This document shows positions 1 to 8,354 of a stretch of DNA of 64,000 nucleotides, one piece after another. The notes under the pieces are model-generated. The model made no database searches and had not been told where the DNA came from. It was given only the letters and a program-made list of their open reading frames with translations. The position numbers and the translations under genes are program-made. The DNA lies in the NCBI GenBank assembly GCA_963724495.1, contig CAVRUZ010000001.1:1-64000 (forward strand). The letters run 5' to 3'. The stretch comes from CAVRUZ01 sp963724495. GTDB taxonomy: Bacteria; Actinomycetota; Actinomycetes; Propionibacteriales; DAIQRJ01. How positions within the stretch are numbered: the first letter of the stretch is position 1; the number at the start of each line of letters is the position of its first letter.

Positions 1-109
1 GTCACAATCGTTGTCCGACGGGCCGGAACCTAGGGTGGGCAGATCCGACCGGCATGACCCACGTGGTTCCTGACTGCCGGCCGCCCGCCTGCCTAGACCG
101 GAGGTCGAC

Positions 110-1204
110 ATGCCGCAGAAGTCCGAACGGCCCGAGACCATGCAAGCCGTGGTGTGTCACGGACCGGAGGACTACCGGCTGGAGGAACTCCCCGTTCCCG
201 CACCTGGACCGGGTGAGGCGCTCGTTCGCGTTGAAGCGGTCGGGATCTGCGCTAGTGATCTCAAGTGCTACCACGGCGCCGCGAAGTTCTGGGGCGATCA
301 GAGTCGGCCTGCGTATGCAGAGAAAGGCGCGCTGCCGGGCCATGAGTTCGTGGGTGAGGTCGTGGATCTCGACCACGAGGCCGCGAGCCGATGGGGCGTG
401 GCTGTCGGAGACCGCGTGGTCTCTGAGCAGATCGTTCCGTGCTGGCAATGTCGCTACTGCCGCCGGGGCGAGTACTGGCTGTGCGAACCGCACGTCGTGT
501 ACGGCTTCAAGACCCGGAGGCCGGGAGCCATGGCGTCGTACATGGTCTTTCCGGCAGAGGCGATCGTGCACAAGGTCGCGAAGAGCCTGAAACCTGCTCA
601 TGCGGCCTTCGCCGAGCCGCTCGCCTGCGGGTTGCACGCCGTCGAGCGCGCCAACATCCGCTTCGACGACGTCGTGGTGATTGCCGGCTGCGGCCCGATC
701 GGTCTCAGCATGGTCGCGGGTGCGGCAGCGAAGTCCCCCAAGGCGGTCATTGCCCTCGACATGTCGTCGACTCGACTGGAGATCGCGAGCCTCTGCGGCG
801 CGACGCGCACCATCGACATCACCCAGGAGGATCCGGTCGATGCCGTCAACGCCTTCACCGACGACTTCGGCGCCGACGTCTATCTCGAGGCGACCGGCCA
901 CCCAGCGTCTGTTCCCCAAGGGCTGAACATCCTGCGCAAGCGCGGGACCTTCGTCGAGTACGGCGTCTTCGCCGCGGACGTCACGGTCGACTGGAGCATC
1001 ATCAGCGATGACAAGGAACTCACCGTCCTGGGTGCGCATCTCGGGCCGAACTGCTGGCCGACCGCCATCAAGATGCTCGAGTCCGGCCGGCTGCCGATGG
1101 ACCGCATCTGCACGCACCAGCTGCCCCTCGACCAGTTCCAGGCCGGACTGGATCTTGTCGGTGATGGCACCAAGTCCATCAAGGTCTCGCTGATTCCCGA
1201 CTAG
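110..1204 (+). CDS. Zn-dependent alcohol dehydrogenase, erythritol/L-threitol dehydrogenase-like
   Basis: Cytosolic medium-chain dehydrogenase expected to oxidise a polyol or secondary alcohol with NAD(P). The 364-residue protein is full length. Catalytic zinc ligands appear at Cys47 and His78-Glu79, four structural-zinc cysteines at 111, 114, 117 and 125, and the nucleotide-binding GCGPIG at 193-198. The ATG has a GGAGG five bases upstream, so this start is well supported; an internal Met11 is possible. The N-terminal sequence and the AKFWGD segment resemble the erythritol/L-threitol dehydrogenase group, but the substrate is inferred. Everything from base 223 onward is duplicated at 4273-5254. 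This copy is the only one with its own start, RBS and N-terminal strand. An alpha/beta hydrolase follows on the same strand. Confidence 0.85.
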   Translation: MPQKSERPETMQAVVCHGPEDYRLEELPVPAPGPGEALVRVEAVGICASDLKCYHGAAKFWGDQSRPAYAEKGALPGHEFVGEVVDLDHEAASRWGVAVGDRVVSEQIVPCWQCRYCRRGEYWLCEPHVVYGFKTRRPGAMASYMVFPAEAIVHKVAKSLKPAHAAFAEPLACGLHAVERANIRFDDVVVIAGCGPIGLSMVAGAAAKSPKAVIALDMSSTRLEIASLCGATRTIDITQEDPVDAVNAFTDDFGADVYLEATGHPASVPQGLNILRKRGTFVEYGVFAADVTVDWSIISDDKELTVLGAHLGPNCWPTAIKMLESGRLPMDRICTHQLPLDQFQAGLDLVGDGTKSIKVSLIPD

Positions 1205-1247
1205 CGGCCGCGTTGTCGCCACGCCACGGCGCGATTAGCTTGCGCGG

Positions 1248-2034
1248 ATGGAGATCCGAGTGGGCGACGTGGCGGTCCACTACGTGGAGCATGGGAGCGG
1301 TCAACCCGTGCTGGTGCTCCATGGCGCCGGCGTCGACCACCGCGAGGCTGAGGCCTGCTTCGAGCCGATGTTCGACGGCGCTGCGGAGCTGCGTCGGATC
1401 TATCCCGATCTCCCTGGGATGGGCAAGACCGTCGCTCCGGAAACGCTGTCTAGCGCTGACGACGTTCTCGACACGCTGCTCAGCTTCGCCGACGAGATCA
1501 CTGGCGGGGCTGCGTATCTCCTCGTCGGTCACTCAGCGGGTGCGTACTTCGCGCAGGCGATGGCCACGAGCCGCCCGGCGCAGGTCATCGGTCTGGCCCT
1601 CGTCTGCCCCTTGTTGCCAGGAATCTGGCGACGTCCCAGAGCACACGGTCGTCGTCGGATCGGGCGAGATCGGCGATGACGTCTTCCGCAGCTACTTCGT
1701 GATCCAGACTCCCGAGATGCTCGAACGCTACGAGCGTTTCGTCGCCCCAGCGGCTGATCTCGTCGACGAGGCAGCGCTCGAACGAATCGGCGAACGGTGG
1801 ACGCTCACCGCCGATCACGGGCCCGCATACACAGGTCCGACGGTCATCGTGGCAGGGCGCCTGGACTCGACGGTCGGGTATGCCGCCGCTACCGACCTCG
1901 TCGGCCAGTACCCACACGGCTCCCTCGCCGTGGTCGACGACGCCGGACATGCGCTACCCCATGAGCAACCTGAACTCCTGCGCGCCCTCCTCGCCGAGTG
2001 GCTCGTGCGCGTCGAGCGCTCCGACCACCGTTGA
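1248..2034 (+). pseudogene. Alpha/beta hydrolase, unit 1 copy, frameshifted
   Basis: This is the unit 1 copy of the intact 261-residue hydrolase at 5298-6083. The frame opened by ATG 1248 carries the oxyanion LHGAG and nucleophile GHSAG motifs, then leaves frame near base 1621. Where unit 2 reads ccagggtttgg, this copy reads ccaggaatctgg, one base longer. The rest of the protein, with the acid and histidine segments, continues in the +1 frame to the stop at 2034. If the extra base is real, the enzyme loses its Asp and His and is dead; if it is a sequencing insertion, the gene is intact. It lies downstream of the dehydrogenase on the same strand. Confidence 0.85.
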
Positions 2035-2095
2035 GTGGGCGCTACCTGTTGCCTCGGAGCGCTCCGGACAACAGTTGCTGCCCACTCAACGGTGG
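2025..2095. terminator. Long hairpin between convergent genes (unit 1)
   Basis: The arms CCACCGTTGAGTGGGC and GCCCACTCAACGGTGG are exact inverted repeats. Inside them is a second pairing of CTGTTG with CAACAG around the palindrome CGGAGCGCTCCG. The 5' arm overlaps the hydrolase stop codon and the 3' arm ends ten bases before the TSUP stop, so it can end transcription from both sides. No T-run is visible. The unit 2 equivalent keeps the pairing through a compensatory change. Confidence 0.75.
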
Positions 2096-2104
2096 TGGCG
2101 GCGG

Positions 2105-3046
2105 TCAGGAAGCCGGTGCCTCGCTCTTCTCGCCGGCGGCAGCGGCCTCCTCGGCCTCCGCGATGATGCGCTGCTCCTCGTCGCGGTTCTTGCGGTACTG
2201 GATGACCGAGTACACGATGGCGACCGCCCACACGGCGTAGATGACGCCGTAGAAGCTGTAGCGCACCGCCTCGCTCGCATCGATCCAGTCACTGCGGAGC
2301 AGCGTCCGGGTGTTGGTCAGGATGATCACCCCACCGACGAGTGAACCGAGAACCCGCGGCGGGATGTGCCGCACCAGCCATGCCGCGATCGGCGCCGCGA
2401 TCAGGCCACCGATGAGCAGGGCGAGCACCCAGGTGTAGTTCACTCCCTCGGAGCCGATGCCGATAATGAAGCCGAGGCTGGCCGCGACCGCGACCAGGAA
2501 CTCGCTCGCGTCGATCGAGCCGATCGTCTTGCGCGGCTCGAGGCGTCCACTGGCCAGGATGGCCGGTGTCCCGACCGGACCCCAACCACCGCCACCCGTC
2601 GAGTCGACGAATCCGGCCACAAGGCCGAGTGGGGTCAGGAACCGCTTGCGCAGGGGCTTGCCCAGGTTGCCCTTCGGCAGTCCGACCGCGGTGAAGCGAA
2701 TCAGGATGTAGAGGCCGAGCGCCAGCAAGATGATCGACATCAGCGGAGCCGCTGTCTCGGTCGACAGGTTCGACAGGAACGTCGCGCCGGCGAACGCGCC
2801 GACCGCACCCGGGATGCCGATCTTGGCGACCACACCCCAGTTGACGTTGCCGAACTTCCAGTGCGAGGCGCCGGAGGCCAGGGTCGTGCCAATCTCGGCC
2901 AAGTGCACGGTCGCAGACGCGGCAGCCGGGTTGGTACCGATCGCCAGGAGCAGGGTGGTCGACGTGACGCCGTAGGCCATGCCCAGGCTGCCGTCGACCA
3001 GTTGGGCTCCCAGCCCGACCAGGGCTAGGAGGAGCAGTTTCTGCAT
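2105..3046 (-). CDS. TSUP family (TauE/SafE, DUF81) membrane transporter, unit 1
   Basis: Predicted cytoplasmic-membrane anion permease of the TSUP family, whose characterised members move sulfite, sulfoacetate or other organosulfur anions. The 313 residues contain about eight hydrophobic segments. The N-terminal LVGLGAQLVDGSLGMAYGV and the central DSTGGGGWGP motif are family hallmarks. The C-terminal tail after the last helix is rich in Glu, Lys and Ala and is probably cytosolic. It is nearly identical to the unit 2 copy at 6153-7094; I see two conservative differences (Val/Ile and Leu/Ile). A small Cys-containing ORF and an inverted repeat lie upstream on the same strand, which suggests sulfur-responsive control, but that is inference. 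Confidence 0.88.
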   Translation of the reverse strand: MQKLLLLALVGLGAQLVDGSLGMAYGVTSTTLLLAIGTNPAAASATVHLAEIGTTLASGASHWKFGNVNWGVVAKIGIPGAVGAFAGATFLSNLSTETAAPLMSIILLALGLYILIRFTAVGLPKGNLGKPLRKRFLTPLGLVAGFVDSTGGGGWGPVGTPAILASGRLEPRKTIGSIDASEFLVAVAASLGFIIGIGSEGVNYTWVLALLIGGLIAAPIAAWLVRHIPPRVLGSLVGGVIILTNTRTLLRSDWIDASEAVRYSFYGVIYAVWAVAIVYSVIQYRKNRDEEQRIIAEAEEAAAAGEKSEAPAS

Positions 3047-3132
3047 GTTCTACCGCCAAGTTCTATAGGGGTGGTGGGAAATCGACGTCAGCAGACCGGC
3101 TGGTAACCGGTCAGGCAGCGCACTGCCCGTCG

Positions 3133-3270
3133 TCAGTCGGTCAGGGTGGCGGTGTCCACCGCTTGCGCCATCACCGCAGAATCCAGCTGACACAGCCGGG
3201 GGAGGCTGGTGCCAGTGGCTGAACAGGTCACGTGATCTAGAGGCTTCCCGGTACATGCCGTGATGTTCAT
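3133..3270 (-). CDS. Small Cys-containing ORF upstream of TSUP gene (unit 1), possible leader peptide
   Basis: This 45-codon ORF begins MNITACTGKPL. It has a strong AAGGAG seven bases before its ATG and ends 86 bases before the TSUP start. Cysteines are at 6, 16 and 27. The same ORF with the same RBS is kept in unit 2 with two substitutions (Lys9 to Thr, Gln36 to Arg). It could be a sulfur-responsive leader or a small protein. There is no run of consecutive Cys codons, so classical attenuation is not shown. I do not recognise a family. Confidence 0.45.
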   Translation of the reverse strand: MNITACTGKPLDHVTCSATGTSLPRLCQLDSAVMAQAVDTATLTD

Positions 3271-3319
3271 CGCGCAGCTCCTTCGCGCTGACGGTGGCCC
3301 CGGGGAGTCCCAAGTCCAT

Positions 3320-3338
3320 TATCTCGACCAAGTCGATA
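3320..3338. promoter_or_regulatory. Imperfect inverted repeat, candidate operator for the TSUP transcript (unit 1)
   Basis: Read on the + strand, TATCTCGAC and GTCGATA form an imperfect inverted repeat around a CAA spacer, about 50 bases upstream of the small ORF. It lies in the only AT-richer patch of this intergenic region (ATATTCTCT on the minus strand). It is exactly conserved in unit 2. The regulator is unknown; an Rrf2-type sulfur regulator would fit the transporter but is a guess. Confidence 0.4.
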
Positions 3339-3404
3339 GAGAATATGTGACACGGAGCTGGCGGGCAAGCTTGTCTCAGCGCCGACTGATGCGTTCGGCT
3401 CCAG

Positions 3405-4206
3405 TCAGCGGCGGGCGCTGACGATCCAGGCGCGGGAGCTGAACCAGACACCGTCGTCGCGCAGGTGTGCCGCGAGCTCCTCGCGGAGTCGGTCGACCGC
3501 CTTCGTTGCGGCGGCCGGATCCAGCCTCTTCAGCACCTCGCTGGTGGACGTGAAGCCGCGGGTCCAGGCAAGGGCGGCGGCGACGTCCGGACCGTAGTAG
3601 ACAGGTTCGTCGACGTCGGCAAAGTCAACATCGACGAACCCCGCCGACTGCAGGATCTCCTCCACGATCTGCCGGTCCCCGAGTGAGAACGGATCCGGAG
3701 TCTCCGGGTGCGCCGGACACTGGCGCATCAACTGAACCGAGGGATCGGTGAATGGCCCGGTCCCACTCGTTCCGGTCACTGGCCTGCCAGACCAACATCA
3801 CCAGCCGGCCCGCTGGGCGCAGCGCCCGTCCGATGTTCGTGAACGCGACAACGGGGTCGTCGAAGAACATGGTGCCGAACCTGCTGATGGCCAGATCGAA
3901 GTGGTCAGCGGCAAAGCCATGGACCTGTGCGTTGGCCTGTTCGAAGGTGACGTTGTGGAGTCCTTCTGCCAGGGCGATTTCGCGAGCGAGCTCGATCGCG
4001 GGCCCGGAGACGTCGACCCCGAGGGCACTCCCAGACTGTGCGGTATGTGCGGCCTGACGCGTCGTCTGCCCACTTCCACAGCCGATGTCGAGGATGTTGT
4101 CGTGGAGCTGAACGCCGACCGCCTGCCGCAGTACCTCGTTGTGCCGCTGTAGTTCGTCGTCGTAGCCCATCGGGCGCTGCGCGGGTTTCGGTTCCACTTG
4201 TCGCAC
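3405..4206 (-). pseudogene. Class I SAM-dependent methyltransferase, unit 1 copy, frameshifted
   Basis: The N-terminal frame holds the SAM-binding motif LDIGCGSGQTTRQAA, the acidic loop GVDVSGPAIE, and FDLAISRFG and GRLVMLVW strands typical of class I methyltransferases. It leaves frame near 3699, where the + strand reads ccgggtg against ccggtg in unit 2. The remaining C-terminal third (QIVEEILQSAGF to the end) is in the next frame. Unit 2 is broken at a different point, so the two copies together define an intact ancestor. The start is uncertain: GTG 4206 or ATG 4170. The substrate cannot be told from sequence. The bases upstream of the start run straight into the duplication junction. Confidence 0.8.
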
Positions 4207-4237
4207 GGCTGTCCCATCACTCTGGGGTTCCCCGCTT

Positions 4238-5254
4238 GTGCGGATGGCAATGACCAGGCACCGTTCACCAACCGTTCGCGTTGAAGCGGTCGGGATCTGC
4301 GCTAGTGATCTCAAGTGCTACCACGGCGCCGCGAAGTTCTGGGGCGATCAGAGTCGGCCTGCGTATGCAGAGAAAGGCGCGCTGCCGGGCCATGAGTTCG
4401 TGGGTGAGGTCGTGGATCTCGACCACGAGGCCGCGAGCCGATGGGGCGTGGCTGTCGGAGACCGCGTGGTCTCTGAGCAGATCGTTCCGTGCTGGCAATG
4501 TCGCTACTGCCGCCGGGGCGAGTACTGGCTGTGCGAACCGCACGTCGTGTACGGCTTCAAGACCCGGAGGCCGGGAGCCATGGCGTCGTACATGGTCTTT
4601 CCGGCAGAGGCGATCGTGCACAAGGTCGCGAAGAGCCTGAAACCTGCTCATGCGGCCTTCGCCGAACCGCTCGCCTGCGGGTTGCACGCCGTCGAGCGCG
4701 CCAACATCCGCTTCGACGACGTCGTGGTGATTGCCGGCTGCGGCCCGATCGGTCTCAGCATGGTCGCGGGTGCGGCAGCGAAGTCACCCAAGGCTGTCAT
4801 CGCCCTCGACATGTCGTCGACTCGACTGGAGATAGCGAGCCTCTGCGGCGCGACGCGCACAGTCGACATCACCCAGGAGGACCCGGTCGATGCCGTCAAC
4901 ACCCTCACCGACGGCTTCGGCGTTGATGTCTATCTCGAGGCGACCGGCCACCCAGCGTCTGTTCCCCAAGGGCTGAACATCCTGCGCAAGCGCGGAACCT
5001 TCGTCGAGTACGGCGTCTTTGCCGCGGACGTCACGGTCGACTGGAGCATCATCAGCGACGACAAGGAACTCACCGTCCTGGGTGCGCATCTCGGGCCGAA
5101 GTGCTGGCCGACCGCCATCAAGATGCTCGAGTCCGGCCGGCTGCCCATGGACCGCATCTGCACGCACCAGCTGCCCCTCGACCAATTCCAGGCCGGACTG
5201 GATCTTGTCGGTGATGGCACCAAGTCCATCAAGGTCTCGCTGATTCCCGAATAG
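4238..5254 (+). pseudogene. Dehydrogenase, unit 2 copy, 5'-truncated with chimeric N-terminus
   Basis: Homology to the dehydrogenase at 110-1204 starts only at base 4273, equivalent to Val39 of the intact protein. Residues 1-38, including the first beta strands of the catalytic domain, are missing, as are the RBS and promoter. The frame stays open upstream for about 12 codons that are antisense to the methyltransferase leader, giving a chimeric start MRMAMTRHRSPT. All zinc and nucleotide-binding residues remain. About seven residues differ from copy 1 over the shared part. It could be made as a shortened protein, but loss of the strand and of translation signals makes a relic more likely. Confidence 0.75.
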
Positions 5255-5297
5255 CGTCCGTGTTGTCGCCACACCACGGCGCGATTAGCTTGCGCGG

Positions 5298-6083
5298 ATG
5301 GAGATCCGAGTGGGCGACGTGGCGATCAACTACGTGGAGCATGGGAGCGGTCAACCCGTGCTGGTGCTCCATGGCGCCGGCGTCGACCACCGCGAGGCGG
5401 AGGCCTGCTTCGAGCCGATGTTCGACGGCGCTGCGGAGCTGCGTCGGATCTATCCCGATCTCCCTGGGATGGGCAAGACCGTCGCTCCGGAAACGCTGTC
5501 TAGCGCTGACGACGTTCTCGACACGCTGCTCAGCTTCGCCGACGAGATCACTGGCGGGGCTGCGTGTCTCCTCGTCGGTCACTCAGCGGGTGCGTACTTC
5601 GCGCAGGCGATGGCCGCGAGCCGCCCGGCGCAGGCCATTGGTCTGGCCCTCGTCTGCCCCTTGTTGCCAGGGTTTGGCGACGTCCCAGAGCACACGGTCG
5701 TCGTCGGATCCGGCGAGATCGGTGACGACGTCTTTCGCAGCTACTTCGTGATCCACACTCCCGAGATGCTCGATCGCTACGAGCGTTTCGTCGCCCCAGC
5801 GGCTGATCTCGTCGACGAGGCAGCGCTCGAACGAATCGGCGAACGGTGGACGCTCACCGCCGATCACGGGCCCGCATACACAGGTCCGACGGTCATCGTG
5901 GCGGGGCGCCTGGACTCGACGGTCGGGTATGCCGCCGCTACCGACCTCGTCGGCCAATACGCACACGCCTCGCTCGCCGTGCTTGACGACGCCGGACATG
6001 CGCTACCTCATGAGCAACCCGAACTCCTGCGCGCCCTCCTCGCCGAGTGGCTCGTGCGCGTCGAGCGCTCCGACCCCCGTTGA
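5298..6083 (+). CDS. Alpha/beta hydrolase, intact copy (unit 2)
   Basis: Cytosolic alpha/beta-fold hydrolase of 261 residues, a normal length for the family. The oxyanion segment LHGAG is at 24-28, the nucleophile elbow GHSAG at 94-98 (Ser96), the likely acid Asp206 in GRLDSTVG, and the catalytic His234 in DDAGHALP. The substrate is not predictable. It is the only copy here with an uninterrupted frame, because the unit 1 copy carries an extra base. It lies 43 bases after the truncated dehydrogenase and converges on the TSUP gene across a hairpin. Confidence 0.85.
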   Translation: MEIRVGDVAINYVEHGSGQPVLVLHGAGVDHREAEACFEPMFDGAAELRRIYPDLPGMGKTVAPETLSSADDVLDTLLSFADEITGGAACLLVGHSAGAYFAQAMAASRPAQAIGLALVCPLLPGFGDVPEHTVVVGSGEIGDDVFRSYFVIHTPEMLDRYERFVAPAADLVDEAALERIGERWTLTADHGPAYTGPTVIVAGRLDSTVGYAAATDLVGQYAHASLAVLDDAGHALPHEQPELLRALLAEWLVRVERSDPR

Positions 6084-6144
6084 GTGGGCGCTACCTGTTG
6101 CCCGGGAGCGCTCCGGACAACAGTTGCTGCCCACGCAACGGGGG
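6074..6144. terminator. Long hairpin between convergent genes (unit 2)
   Basis: This is the counterpart of the hairpin at 2025-2095. The outer stem here is CCCCCG with CGGGGG where unit 1 has CCACCG with CGGTGG. One A-T pair has therefore become a C-G pair, a compensatory change that supports real base pairing. One inner pair is lost, where GAGTGGGC faces GCCCACGC. It sits between the hydrolase and TSUP stops and probably acts as a two-way terminator. Confidence 0.75.
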
Positions 6145-6152
6145 TGGCGGGG

Positions 6153-7094
6153 TCAGGAGGCCGGTGCCTCGCTCTTCTCGCCGGCCGCAGCGGCCTCCTC
6201 GGCCTCGGCGATGATGCGCTGCTCCTCGTCGCGGTTCTTGCGGTACTGGATGACCGAGTAAACGATGGCGACCGCCCACACGGCGTAGATGACGCCGTAG
6301 AAGCTGTAGCGCACCGCCTCGCTTGCATCGATCCAGTCACTGCGGAGCAGCGTCCGGGTGTTGGTCAGGATGATCACGCCACCGACGAGTGACCCGAGAA
6401 CCCGCGGCGGGATGTGCCGCACCAGCCATGCCGCGATCGGCGCCGCGATCAGGCCACCGATGAGCAGTGCGAGCACCCAGGTGTAGTTCACTCCCTCGGA
6501 GCCGATGCCGATGATGAAGCCGATGCTGGCCGCGACCGCGACCAGGAACTCGCTCGCGTCGATCGAGCCGATCGTCTTCCGAGGCTCGAGGCGGCCACTG
6601 GCCAGGATTGCCGGTGTCCCGACCGGACCCCAACCACCGCCACCCGTCGAGTCGACGAATCCGGCCACAAGGCCGAGTGGGGTCAGGAACCGCTTGCGCA
6701 GGGGCTTGCCCAGGTTGCCCTTCGGCAGTCCGACCGCGGTGAAGCGAATCAGGATGTAGAGGCCGAGCGCCAGCAAGATGATCGACATCAGCGGAGCCGC
6801 TGTCTCGGTCGACAGGTTCGACAGGAACGTCGCGCCGGCGAACGCACCGACCGCACCCGGGATGCCGATCTTGGCGACCACACCCCAGTTGATGTTGCCG
6901 AACTTCCAGTGCGAGGCGCCGGACGCCAGGGTCGTGCCAATCTCGGCCAAGTGCACGGTCGCAGACGCGGCAGCCGGGTTGGTACCGATCGCCAGGAGCA
7001 GGGTGGTCGACGTGACGCCGTAGGCCATGCCCAGGCTGCCGTCGACCAGTTGGGCTCCCAGCCCGACCAGGGCTAGGAGGAGCAGTTTTTGCAT
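6153..7094 (-). CDS. TSUP family (TauE/SafE, DUF81) membrane transporter, unit 2
   Basis: Second copy of the TSUP permease, 313 residues with the same hydrophobic segments and motifs as 2105-3046. Of the four duplicated genes, this is the only one intact in both units. That may mean extra dosage of the transporter is tolerated or useful; this is inference. The upstream region with the small ORF and inverted repeat is duplicated with it, so both copies should respond to the same signal. Confidence 0.88.
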   Translation of the reverse strand: MQKLLLLALVGLGAQLVDGSLGMAYGVTSTTLLLAIGTNPAAASATVHLAEIGTTLASGASHWKFGNINWGVVAKIGIPGAVGAFAGATFLSNLSTETAAPLMSIILLALGLYILIRFTAVGLPKGNLGKPLRKRFLTPLGLVAGFVDSTGGGGWGPVGTPAILASGRLEPRKTIGSIDASEFLVAVAASIGFIIGIGSEGVNYTWVLALLIGGLIAAPIAAWLVRHIPPRVLGSLVGGVIILTNTRTLLRSDWIDASEAVRYSFYGVIYAVWAVAIVYSVIQYRKNRDEEQRIIAEAEEAAAAGEKSEAPAS

Positions 7095-7180
7095 GTTCTA
7101 CCGCCAAGTTCTATAGGGGTGGTGGGAAATCGAAGTCAGCAGACCGGCTGGTAGCCGGTCAGGCAGCGGACTGCCGGTCG

Positions 7181-7318
7181 TCAGTCGGTCAGGGTGGCGG
7201 TGTCCACCGCTCGCGCCATCACCGCAGAATCCAGCTGACACAGCCGGGGGAGGCTGGTGCCAGTGGCTGAACAGGTCACGTGATCTAGAGGCGTCCCCGT
7301 ACATGCCGTGATGTTCAT
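7181..7318 (-). CDS. Small Cys-containing ORF upstream of TSUP gene (unit 2)
   Basis: Copy of the 45-codon ORF at 3133-3270. The AAGGAG RBS, spacing, frame, stop and three cysteines are all kept. Codon 9 is Thr here and codon 36 is Arg. The frame is preserved while neighbouring duplicated genes took frameshifts, but the ORF is short enough for that to be chance. Confidence 0.45.
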   Translation of the reverse strand: MNITACTGTPLDHVTCSATGTSLPRLCQLDSAVMARAVDTATLTD

Positions 7319-7367
7319 CGCGCAGCTCCTTCGCGCTGACGGTGGCCCCGGGGAGTCCCAAGTCCAT

Positions 7368-7386
7368 TATCTCGACCAAGTCGATA
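7368..7386. promoter_or_regulatory. Imperfect inverted repeat, candidate operator (unit 2)
   Basis: The 19 bases are identical to 3320-3338, at the same distance from the small ORF. See that entry for arms and reasoning. Confidence 0.4.
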
Positions 7387-7452
7387 GAGAATATGTGACA
7401 CGGAGCCGGCGGGCAAGCTTGTCTCAGCGCCGACTGGTGCGTTCAGCTTCAG

Positions 7453-8254
7453 TCAGCGTCGGGCAGTGACGATCCAGGCGCGGGAGTTGAACCAGACACC
7501 GTCGTCGCGCAGGTGTGCCGCGAGCTCCTCGCGGAGTCGGTCGACCGCCTTCGTTGCCGCGGCCGGATCCAGGCTCTTCAGCACTTCGCTGGTGGACGTG
7601 AAGCCGCGGGTCCAGGCAAGGGCGGCGGCGACGTCCGGCCCGTAGTAGACGGGTTCGTCGACGTCGGCAAAGTCAACGTCGACGAACCCCGCCGACTGCA
7701 GGATTTCCTTCGCGATCTGCAGGGTCCCCGAGTGAGAACGGATCCGGAGTCTCCGGTGCGTTCGACACTGGCGCACCAACTGACCCGAGGGATTGGTGAA
7801 TAGCCCGGTCCCACTCGTTCCGCTCACTGGCCTGCCAGACCAACATCACCAGCCGGCCCGTTGGGCGCAGCGCCCGTGCGATGTTCGTGAACGCGGCAAC
7901 GGGGTCGTCGAAGAACATGGTGCCGAACCTGCTGATGGCCAGATCGAAGTGGTCAGCGGCAAACCCATGGACCTGTGCGTTGGCCTGTTCGAACGTGACG
8001 TTGTGGAGTCCTTCGGCCAGCGCGATTTCGCGAGCGCGCTCGATCGCAGGCCCGGAGACGTCGACCCCGAGCGCACTCCCAGACTGTGCGGTACGTGCGG
8101 CCTGACGCGTCGTCTGCCCACTTCCACAGCCGATGTCGAGGATGTTGTCGTGGAGCTGAACGCGGACCGCTTGCCGCAGTACCTCGTTGTGCCGCTGTAG
8201 TTCGTCGTCGTAGCCCATCTGGCGCTGCGCGGGTTTCGGTTCCACTGGTCGCAC
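7453..8254 (-). pseudogene. Class I SAM-dependent methyltransferase, unit 2 copy, frameshifted
   Basis: Same protein as the unit 1 copy, with motif I LDIGCGSGQTTRQAA intact. Here the first frame continues correctly through APETPDPFSLGD and breaks later, near 7720, where the + strand reads gcagggtcc against gccggtcc in unit 1. The rest (EILQSAGFVDVDF onward) is in the next frame. Because the two copies break at different places, neither frameshift came from the duplication itself. Likely start is GTG 8254 or ATG 8218. Confidence 0.8.
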
Positions 8255-8354
8255 GGCTGTCCCGTCACTCTGGAGGTTTCCCGCTTGTGCGGATGGCAAT
8301 GACCAGGCACTGTTCACCAGCGTCTGGCGGGTCTAGGGTCTCGCGCACGAGTGC

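Larger units (their letters stand above)
223..4272. repeat. Tandem duplication, unit 1 (about 4.05 kb)
   Basis: Bases from 223 onward match 4273 onward at a constant offset of about 4,050, drifting to 4,048 because of small indels. The unit carries the dehydrogenase body, alpha/beta hydrolase, hairpin, TSUP gene, small ORF and methyltransferase in the same order and orientation as unit 2. Substitutions are scattered and include synonymous changes, so this is a real diverged duplication and not one locus assembled twice. Confidence 0.93.
4273..8323. repeat. Tandem duplication, unit 2
   Basis: This is the second copy of the 4.05 kb unit. It starts abruptly inside the dehydrogenase gene and ends near 8323, just before the tRNA-like gene. 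The junction at 4270-4276 joins methyltransferase-upstream sequence to dehydrogenase sequence across a shared CGT, which points to microhomology-mediated duplication. The right edge is approximate because unit 1 has no sequence beyond the junction to compare. Confidence 0.92.

Noticed and set aside
2..1222. A 406-codon minus-strand frame opposite the first dehydrogenase
   Set aside because: Antisense to a protein with all zinc and Rossmann motifs. Its repeat opposite the second copy only reflects the duplication.
3047..3404. A known riboswitch upstream of the TSUP gene
   Set aside because: I looked for SAM, cobalamin or similar conserved cores and recognised none; only the small ORF and the inverted repeat are supported.
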